Shown: piece by piece, positions 56,524 through 64,000 of the stretch
Layout of the letters: each line of letters starts with the position of its first letter
Numbering within the stretch: the stretch's first letter is position 1
Source of the DNA: CAVQCX01 sp963711095
Lineage (GTDB): Bacteria > Pseudomonadota > Gammaproteobacteria > Chromatiales > Chromatiaceae
DNA: 64,000 nucleotides
Direction: 5' to 3'
NCBI GenBank assembly: GCA_963711095.1
Contig: CAVQCX010000024.1
Location: 232,726 to 296,725, forward strand
The notes under the pieces: generated by a model
The model's input: only the letters and a program-made list of their open reading frames with translations
Databases searched by the model: none
What the model was told of the DNA's origin: nothing
Position numbers and translations under genes: made by a program

Positions 56524-56886
56524 ATGCGCGAGTTCGACCGTACCGAGCGCATCGGCGCCGAGCTGCAGCGCGAGCTCGCCACGCTGATCCGCGACGAGCT
56601 CAAGGACCCGCGTCTGGGCATGATCACCGTCCAGGCCGTGCGGGTGGTGCGCGATCTCTCCCATGCCAGGGTCTATTTCACGGTGCTCGGCGAGGGTGAT
56701 CCGGCGTCCAATCAGCGCCTGCTCAATCAATCGTCGGGATTCCTGCGCCATGCGCTGGCGCAGCGCATCAAGCTGCGCACCATGCCGGCGCTGCATTTCG
56801 TCTATGACGAGTCGATCGAGCGCGGCGCCCGACTGTCGGCGTTGATCGACCGTGCCCTGGGCGAAGAAACGGACCAGGACGGCTGA
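56524..56886 (+). CDS. rbfA: Ribosome-binding factor A
   Basis: RbfA helps mature the 5' end of 16S rRNA in the 30S subunit. It has 120 residues from ATG 56524, a KH-like fold: RTERIGAELQRELATLIRDE, DLSHARVYFTVLG and LRTMPALHFVYDESIERG. It lies 16 bp after infB. Confidence 0.95.
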   Translation: MREFDRTERIGAELQRELATLIRDELKDPRLGMITVQAVRVVRDLSHARVYFTVLGEGDPASNQRLLNQSSGFLRHALAQRIKLRTMPALHFVYDESIERGARLSALIDRALGEETDQDG

Positions 56887-56920
56887 GCCGCCTGGTCCTT
56901 CGCAGGAGTCGATCCGAGTC

Positions 56921-57838
56921 ATGTCGCGCCGGCGCACCAAGGGGCGCAATGTCGATGGCATTCTGCTGCTCGACAAGCCTGTCGGGCTGACCTCCAACGA
57001 GGCGCTGCAGCAGGTCAAATGGCTGTTCCAGGCGCGCAAGGCCGGCCATACCGGGAGCCTGGATCCGCTCGCCGACGGCCTGCTGCCCCTGTGCTTCGGG
57101 GGCGCGACCAAGGTATCGGCCTTTCTGCTCGATGCCGACAAGCACTACCGGGTCAGGATCCGGCTCGGCGAGACCACCACCACGGCGGATGCCGAGGGCG
57201 AGATCACCGAGCGCCGGGCGGTGCCGGAGCTGAGCCTGGACGCCATCGAGGCGGTGCTCGCGCGCTTCACCGGGCCCATTGAGCAGCTGCCGCCCATGTA
57301 CTCGGCGCTCAAGTACAAGGGCGAGCGACTGTACAATCTGGCTCGTCGCGGCATCGAGGTGGAGCGCACCCCGCGCACCGTGGAGATCCACGCGCTGCGC
57401 CTGCTCGCCTGGGTCCCCCCGGAGCTGGAGCTGGAGGTACACTGTTCCAAAGGGACCTACGTGCGCACCCTGGCGGAGGACATTGGGGTGGCCCTGGGCT
57501 GCGGTGCCCACGTCAGCGCCCTCAGGCGTACCGGCGTAGGGCCTTATGAGGATGCCTCGGCGATCGGACTGACAGATCTGCAGGCGCGCGCCGAGGCCGG
57601 TCTGCAGGCGCTGGATACCCTGCTGCTGCCCATGGACAGCGCCCTGGGTGCCTGGCCTGCGGTGCGCCTGTCGGTGGATACCGCCTACTACCTGGCCATG
57701 GGCCAGCCGGTGCTGGTGCCCAAGGCGCCGACGCGAGGCCGGGTGCGTCTGTACGGCGCCGATGGTGCGTTCCTGGGGGTCGGCGAGATCCTCGACGACG
57801 GGCGGGTCGCCCCGCGGCGCCTGCTGCACGGCGATTGA
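56921..57838 (+). CDS. truB: tRNA pseudouridine-55 synthase TruB
   Basis: TruB isomerises U55 in the T loop of tRNAs. ATG 56921 (MSRRRTKGRNVDGILLLDKP) gives 305 residues. The catalytic Asp is in GHTGSLDPLADGLLPLCFGG. Also present are KYKGERLYNLARRGIEVERT and the C-terminal PUA domain (about 245-305, GQPVLVPKAPTRGRVRLYG). It lies 34 bp after rbfA and ahead of rpsO. Confidence 0.96.
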   Translation: MSRRRTKGRNVDGILLLDKPVGLTSNEALQQVKWLFQARKAGHTGSLDPLADGLLPLCFGGATKVSAFLLDADKHYRVRIRLGETTTTADAEGEITERRAVPELSLDAIEAVLARFTGPIEQLPPMYSALKYKGERLYNLARRGIEVERTPRTVEIHALRLLAWVPPELELEVHCSKGTYVRTLAEDIGVALGCGAHVSALRRTGVGPYEDASAIGLTDLQARAEAGLQALDTLLLPMDSALGAWPAVRLSVDTAYYLAMGQPVLVPKAPTRGRVRLYGADGAFLGVGEILDDGRVAPRRLLHGD

Positions 57839-57880
57839 GCCGCGGGCGAAGCGCGGGGGCCCGCAGGGCATAGCGGCAAT

Positions 57881-57909
57881 TTGCGGCAGAGCGCTTGAGC
57901 CCGCATACT
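57881..57909 (+). promoter_or_regulatory. Candidate rpsO promoter
   Basis: TTGCGG (57881-57886) and CATACT (57904-57909) are 17 bp apart. They would give a leader of about 160 nt before rpsO, a GC-rich stretch rich in potential stems. In E. coli the rpsO leader binds S15 for autoregulation; whether this leader does cannot be told from sequence alone. Confidence 0.5.
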
Positions 57910-58077
57910 TGGCCCCGCCGGGCAGGGATGGCGCGGGACGGCATCGGCACGGGCCAGGCCGGCCCACGGGTTTTCGGCCCGCAAGGGCAGGTGAGGCATG
58001 GCCCCCTGAGCTCATTGTTGGGGTGGCCACCGCGGTAGCGGCACAGCCTCTTTTCATCACGACGGGAGACATTCGTC

Positions 58078-58347
58078 ATGACAATGAGCGCAGAGGACAA
58101 GGGCAAGATCATCGAGGAGTACAAGCGGGCTCCTTCCGACACCGGCTCCCCGGAGGTGCAGGTTGCGCTGCTGACGGCGCGCATCAACCAGCTCACCGGC
58201 CATTTCAGCGAGCACAAGAAAGACCACCACTCCCGGCGCGGATTGGTGCGCATGGTCAACTCGCGGCGCAAGCTGCTCGACTACCTGAAGAACAAGGACG
58301 TGGAGCGCTACCGCACGTTGATTGGTCAGCTCGGGCTGCGCCGCTGA
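58078..58347 (+). CDS. rpsO: 30S ribosomal protein S15
   Basis: S15 binds 16S rRNA helices 20-22 early in assembly. It has 89 residues, the standard length, from ATG 58078 preceded by ACGGGAGACA. Contains DTGSPEVQVALLTARINQLT, HFSEHKKDHHSRRGLVRMVN and RRKLLDYLKNKDVERYR. It lies upstream of pnp as in most gammaproteobacteria. Confidence 0.98.
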   Translation: MTMSAEDKGKIIEEYKRAPSDTGSPEVQVALLTARINQLTGHFSEHKKDHHSRRGLVRMVNSRRKLLDYLKNKDVERYRTLIGQLGLRR

Positions 58348-58379
58348 TTTGACACGATTCCGGGCTTGAGGAGATCAAT

Positions 58380-60470
<2,091 letters not shown>

Positions 60471-60502
60471 TCGCCCGGGCTAAGGCAGTGTAAGAGAGGT
60501 GA

Positions 60503-60533
60503 GGGGCCCGGCGGGCCCCTTTCTCATTCTTTT
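60503..60533 (+). terminator. Probable terminator after pnp
   Basis: GGGGCCC-GGC-GGGCCCC is followed by TTTCTCATTCTTTT, a strong stem with an interrupted T tract 33 bp after the pnp stop. Confidence 0.8.
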
Positions 60534-60634
60534 GGGGCAATTCCCAGATTTGCCGGGGGGATTCCCGAGGTTTGACCTTTGCAACGGTCGGCTTGAAAAG
60601 GCGGTCTGAATGCGAAGCGGACGGGCGCGGAAGT

Positions 60635-60790
60635 GCGATCCGGGATGGGCCTGTCGGGACACGCCGTGAATCCATCCCTGGAGGCTCGGGAGCCGCCGTC
60701 CAGGCGGCTCACGGTCCCGCCAGACCCACCCCGGATCGCTTGAGACAGCGGAGTCGGCGCGTAGGGCGGGAAAGCGAAGCGCATCCCGCC
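60635..60790. repeat. Nested intergenic palindromes between pnp and yheT
   Basis: A 105-bp element (60635-60739) has 26-bp outer arms starting GCGATCCGGG on both strands, agreeing at 23 of 26 positions. It has inner complementary segments around CCGTGAATCC and CGGCTCACGG. Twenty-five bases on, GGCGGGA (60765-60771) and TCCCGCC (60784-60790) form a second stem within GTAGGGCGGGAAAGCGAAGC. Both resemble REP-type intergenic repeats seen in many proteobacterial genomes. No gene was found in 60534-60835. Confidence 0.7.
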
Positions 60791-60835
60791 ATCTGGCGAA
60801 AGGTCAAAGGTGACGCGTCGTGAGGTCTTGCGCGA

Positions 60836-61840
60836 TCAGGTGGAGCCGCCGGGGAGATAGTGCTTGAGGTGCTCGAGGATGCGCTCGTCGAGCCAGTACC
60901 GGGGGCGCCAGGGCCAGGGACCGGCAACGAAGCCCACATGGCCGCCGTGCTCGGCGAGCTCCAGGGTTACTGCTGCGCTGAGCTCCCGGGGCCCGGGGCA
61001 GGTGGCGGGAAACATGAACGGGTCGTCCCGGGCATGCAGGATCAGGGTGGGGACGCGGATTCGGCGCAGAAACTGTCGCGAGCTGCAGCGGCCGTAGTAG
61101 TCGTCGACGCCGGCGAAGCCGTGTAGCGGGGCGGTGACCTGGTCGTCGTAGTCGCGGAAGGTGTGCAACTGCTCCAGGTCCACCTGCAGCGGCGAGGGTA
61201 TGCGGGAGAACTTGCGCCGGTAGCTGGCTCGCAGCTTGGTCAGCAGGTGGCGCCGGTAGATGCGAGACAGGCCCTGGTCCAGACGCCGGGCCGCATCGGC
61301 CAGCAGGAAGGGCACGGAGACGGCTATGGCAGTGGCGAGCGGGGCCCGCTCGCCTTGCTCGCCCAGCCACTTGAGCAGGGCGTTGCCGCCCAGAGAGATG
61401 CCCACCGCCGCGCTCAGCGGCCGGCCGTCGGCGGCCAGGCGGCGGATCACGAAGTCGATGTCCCCGGTCTCGCCGGAGTGGTAGCTGCGGGCAAGCCGGT
61501 TGGGCTGTTCGCCGCAGTTGCGAAAGTGCAGGAGCACCGGCTGGAATCCCGCCGCGCACAGGCTCTGCAGCAGACCGGCGGCATAGTGGGAGCGCAGGGA
61601 GCCCTCCAGGCCGTGCAGCAGCAGCACCCGAGGGCCTGCAGCGGCACTGACCCATGAGAGGTCGAGAAAGTCTCCGTCCGGCGTCTCCAGGCGCTCGCGA
61701 CGGATCGGCAGGGGTGGCCTGCGGCGGCGCCATGTTGGCCACAGCGTCTGCAGGTGCGGGTTTCTCAGCCACCAGGCCGCGCGGAAGGCGGCCTGTACCA
61801 CTTGCCCCTGCGGCGGTGGGTCAGTGCTCCTGGCGGCCAT
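60836..61840 (-). CDS. yheT: YheT-type alpha/beta hydrolase
   Basis: This is a predicted alpha/beta-fold hydrolase of the YheT/EMB8 family, substrate uncertain. ATG 61838-61840 gives 334 residues and overlaps the end of the ABC exporter gene by 20 bp. Diagnostic parts: WWLRNPHLQTLWPTW near the start, VLLLHGLEGSLRSHYAAGLL, the nucleophile elbow GISLGGNALLKWLGEQ (Ser), PTLILHARDDPFM (Asp) and LAEHGGHVGFV (His). It is probably translated with the upstream ABC gene. Confidence 0.9.
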   Translation of the reverse strand: MAARSTDPPPQGQVVQAAFRAAWWLRNPHLQTLWPTWRRRRPPLPIRRERLETPDGDFLDLSWVSAAAGPRVLLLHGLEGSLRSHYAAGLLQSLCAAGFQPVLLHFRNCGEQPNRLARSYHSGETGDIDFVIRRLAADGRPLSAAVGISLGGNALLKWLGEQGERAPLATAIAVSVPFLLADAARRLDQGLSRIYRRHLLTKLRASYRRKFSRIPSPLQVDLEQLHTFRDYDDQVTAPLHGFAGVDDYYGRCSSRQFLRRIRVPTLILHARDDPFMFPATCPGPRELSAAVTLELAEHGGHVGFVAGPWPWRPRYWLDERILEHLKHYLPGGST

Positions 61841-63650
61841 ACAGGCGGGCGTAGAGTCCGTCCTGGCGCAGCAGTTCCTCGTGGCGCCCCTCCTCGATAA
61901 TGTGTCCGGCATCGAATACCAGGACGCGGTCCGCCTGCCGCACGGCGCTCAGCCGGTGGGCGATGATGATGGTGGTGCGGCCCGCGAGGAAGGCCGCCAG
62001 GGCCTGGTGCAGGCGCCCTTCGGTGGTGGTGTCCAGGGCCGAGGTGGCCTCGTCGAGGATGACCACCTTGGGATCGGTCAGCACCATGCGGGCGACGGCC
62101 AGGCGCTGGCGCTGCCCACCGGACAGACGCACCCCGTCTCTGCCCACCAGCGTGTCCAGCCTCTCGGGCATCTCCTCCATCAGCGCCCTGAGCTGGGCGA
62201 TCTCCAAGGCCTGCCAGAGCCGCTCATCCGGCAGCGCCCGCCCCAGGGTCAGGTTCATGCGCACGCTGTCGTTCAAGAGGGCCGGATGCTGCAGGACTGT
62301 GGCGACGTTGTCGCGGACCACGTCCATACCGATGCGGCTGACGGGCGTGTCGGCGAAGTAGATCTGGCCCGCAGTGGGCGTGTAGAGTCCGAGGATGACC
62401 TGCACCAGGGTGGTCTTGCCACCGCCGCTCGCGCCCACCAGCGCCACCTTGTCTCCGGCAGCGATCCGCAGGCTCACCCGGTCGAGCACCGGCGGCCCGT
62501 CGCCGTAGGCGAAGCAGATGTCGTCCAGTCGGACCGAGGTGGTGCGTCGGCCCTGGAAGGGGTCGGCGAGGTGCGGGTAGCGGGGCTCCAGCTCCATGCG
62601 CATCAGATCGTTGATGCGATTCAGGGCGGCGCGCGCGGCGTGCTGCTTGTATTGGATGCCCACTACCTCCTGCACCGGCTGCATCATGAACCAGAGATAA
62701 GCGAACACAGCGAGCATTTGCCCGATGCTCAGGTCCGAATAGAGGACCATCAACATGCTGGTTGCTCGAAAGATATCGAAGCCGAACAGAAAAACCAGGA
62801 AGGACAAACGGTTGGCCGCGTCGCTCTTCCAGGTGAACGCCGCCGAGCGACGCCGCACGCCGTCGGCACGATCGATCACCCGGGCGATGTAATGGCGCTC
62901 GCGGTTGCTGGCCCGGATCTGCTGGATGGCATCCAGGGTCTCCGCCAGGGACTCCTGGAACAGCTGATAGGCCTTGTTCTCGCGCCGCTTGAGGTCCCGG
63001 ATCTTGCGCCCGAACAGGGTGGTCACATAGATCACCAGCGGATTTGCCAGCAGGATGAACACGGCCAGGGGCCAATGTATCCAAAGCAACACCACTGCAG
63101 TGCCCAGGATGCTCAGCACCGCCACCAGCAGCTTGCTGGTGGCGACCCCGATGAATTCGTCCAGGGCATCGACGTCAGTCACCAGGTGCGAGGCGACGGT
63201 AGCGCTGCCGAGGGTCTCGTAAGCCGCCATGGACACCTGCTCCAGGCGGTGCAGCAGATCGCGTCGGATGCGATACGTCACGTCCTTCGAGATGCGGGTG
63301 AACTGGCGCATCTGCACCACGCCGAGCAGCATCGAGCCCAGGCGCATCAGCAGGGTGAGCAGCAGGATCACGCCGATATACAGCGCCGGCCCGTGCCAGG
63401 AGGGCGGAAACAGCCGGTTGACGAGGGCAACCGTGGTGCCGGGCTTGTGCAGCAGCACCTCGTCCACAAGCAGCGGGATGAGCAGGGGCACGGGCACTGC
63501 CAGGGCCGCGGCCGTGATGGCGATGAGGTTGGCTGCCACCAGCTGACGGCGATGACGCAGTACCATCGCGAGCAGCTCGTGCCAGGTGTAATCATCGCCA
63601 CGTACGCTGTTCGGGGTGACCGGCGGATAGGTGGGCAGGGGCGGCTTCAT
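61821..63650 (-). CDS. ABC transporter, fused permease and ATP-binding protein (exporter type)
   Basis: This is a 609-residue half-transporter of the MsbA-like exporter class, substrate unknown. The membrane domain spans about 30-330 with six helices (LVAANLIAITAAALAVPVPL first). The ATPase domain (about 370-600) has Walker A GASGGGKTT, a Q-loop in VATVLQHPALLND, the signature LSGGQRQRLAVARM, Walker B VVILDEATSALD and the switch His in IIIAHRLSAV. It is divergent from the TolC-type gene, which could provide an outer-membrane exit; that pairing is inference from position only. Confidence 0.9.
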   Translation of the reverse strand: MKPPLPTYPPVTPNSVRGDDYTWHELLAMVLRHRRQLVAANLIAITAAALAVPVPLLIPLLVDEVLLHKPGTTVALVNRLFPPSWHGPALYIGVILLLTLLMRLGSMLLGVVQMRQFTRISKDVTYRIRRDLLHRLEQVSMAAYETLGSATVASHLVTDVDALDEFIGVATSKLLVAVLSILGTAVVLLWIHWPLAVFILLANPLVIYVTTLFGRKIRDLKRRENKAYQLFQESLAETLDAIQQIRASNRERHYIARVIDRADGVRRRSAAFTWKSDAANRLSFLVFLFGFDIFRATSMLMVLYSDLSIGQMLAVFAYLWFMMQPVQEVVGIQYKQHAARAALNRINDLMRMELEPRYPHLADPFQGRRTTSVRLDDICFAYGDGPPVLDRVSLRIAAGDKVALVGASGGGKTTLVQVILGLYTPTAGQIYFADTPVSRIGMDVVRDNVATVLQHPALLNDSVRMNLTLGRALPDERLWQALEIAQLRALMEEMPERLDTLVGRDGVRLSGGQRQRLAVARMVLTDPKVVILDEATSALDTTTEGRLHQALAAFLAGRTTIIIAHRLSAVRQADRVLVFDAGHIIEEGRHEELLRQDGLYARLYGRQEH

Positions 63651-63827
63651 GGGACAGGCTGGAGACGGTGCGCGGGGCAGTGGGCATCATGGTAGCAGAC
63701 CCGCGAAGCCGCCCGGACGTGGCCGCCGCGCTGCGCATCCGCTACGTTACAATCGTGCGGTCGGCATAGGGGGTTATCCCGGATATACTAAGCGACTTGG
63801 GCTACTGGCGGTGCGAGTAACGAGCCA

Positions 63828-64000
63828 ATGAAAAAAACCTTGTTATGGATAGCGTTAAGCGCGGCTTTGGTGTGCGAGCCGGTGCTGGCGCGGGACCTGC
63901 TGGAGGTGTACGGGGAGGCGGTGCAGAACGATCCGCAGCTCAAGGCGGCGAAGGCGGACCTGGAAGCGCGGCGCGAGCTTCACCCTGAGGCGATGGCGCT
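63828..64000 (+). CDS. TolC-family outer membrane efflux protein, 3' end outside window
   Basis: Only the first 57 codons are present. ATG 63828 opens a signal peptide (KKTLLWIALSAALVCEPVLA/R), followed by DLLEVYGEAVQNDPQLKAAK, the typical first helix of TolC-type outer-membrane channels. An AACGAG lies upstream as a weak ribosome site and TATACT (63784-63789) is a possible -10. Probably exports substrates with an inner-membrane pump; type I secretion or RND partner unknown. Confidence 0.85.
   Translation, partial: MKKTLLWIALSAALVCEPVLARDLLEVYGEAVQNDPQLKAAKADLEARRELHPEAMA

Noticed and set aside
53823..56627. Very long open frame (934 codons) antisense to infB
   Set aside because: Shadow of a high-GC gene; its translation is His/Gln/Leu/Arg-rich with no family pattern, while the sense frame is a full IF-2.

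Overview
The window is a GC-rich piece of a gammaproteobacterial chromosome. Gene content and order fit the Chromatiales or a related sulfur-oxidiser-type lineage: scpA-scpB-rluB; mtaD-ubiG-gph-yciK divergent from mtnA; gyrA-serC-serA-pheA; ribBA-ribH-nusB-thiL-pgpA; tpiA-secG-tRNA-Leu-nuoA..N; tRNA-fMet-rimP-nusA-infB-rbfA-truB-rpsO-pnp. The order-level assignment is inference from gene order and protein flavour, not from a marker phylogeny. Nearly everything is housekeeping. The accessory parts are at 2.6-6 kb, 6-17.6 kb, 28.4-29.2 kb, and in several repeats.

Layout. 1-3.0 kb holds chromosome segregation genes (ScpA, ScpB), the pseudouridine synthase RluB and a truncated endonuclease III-like gene. 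A 237-bp miniature inverted-repeat element lies exactly between scpA and scpB, and its target duplication supplies the scpB start codon. 3.0-6.0 kb holds a small orphan protein and a secreted trypsin-like protease. 6.0-17.2 kb is a complete alternative (Wsp-like) chemosensory operon: CheR-TPR, double CheW, CHASE3-type receptor, CheA-REC, CheB, and a large REC-PAS5-HK-REC-Hpt kinase. It is bracketed by two same-orientation copies of the 3' end of yciK, one intact-locus copy and one orphan copy, which suggests insertion of the cluster at that gene. 17.6-20.7 kb (minus strand) holds yciK, a collapsed gph remnant, ubiG and mtaD, with mtnA divergent. 22-28.4 kb holds gyrA, serC, serA and pheA. 29.4-33.7 kb holds riboflavin and thiamine genes, nusB, pgpA and a periplasmic retropepsin. 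33.9-36.3 kb holds folE2, tpiA and secG. 36.4-51.5 kb holds tRNA-Leu and the full 14-gene complex I operon nuoA-N behind a strong sigma-70-type promoter. 51.6-60.5 kb holds tRNA-fMet and the translation/RNA-decay operon. The end carries a YheT-type hydrolase, an ABC exporter and the start of a TolC-type gene.

Two themes deserve attention. First, several conserved genes (rluB, cheB, yciK, nuoH, and the tail of the hybrid kinase) are broken by single-base indels. Clean reading resumes immediately in another frame, which points to unpolished sequence at least as much as to gene decay. Second, at least three families of small non-coding inverted-repeat elements sit in intergenic gaps: the scpA/scpB element, the GTAGAC-armed elements at serC/serA and nuoK/nuoL, and the nested palindromes after pnp. 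No rRNA, CRISPR array, intact transposase, integrase or prophage gene was seen, and no wholly unknown multigene system; the best candidate for a little-described system is the chemosensory cluster with its five-PAS hybrid kinase.
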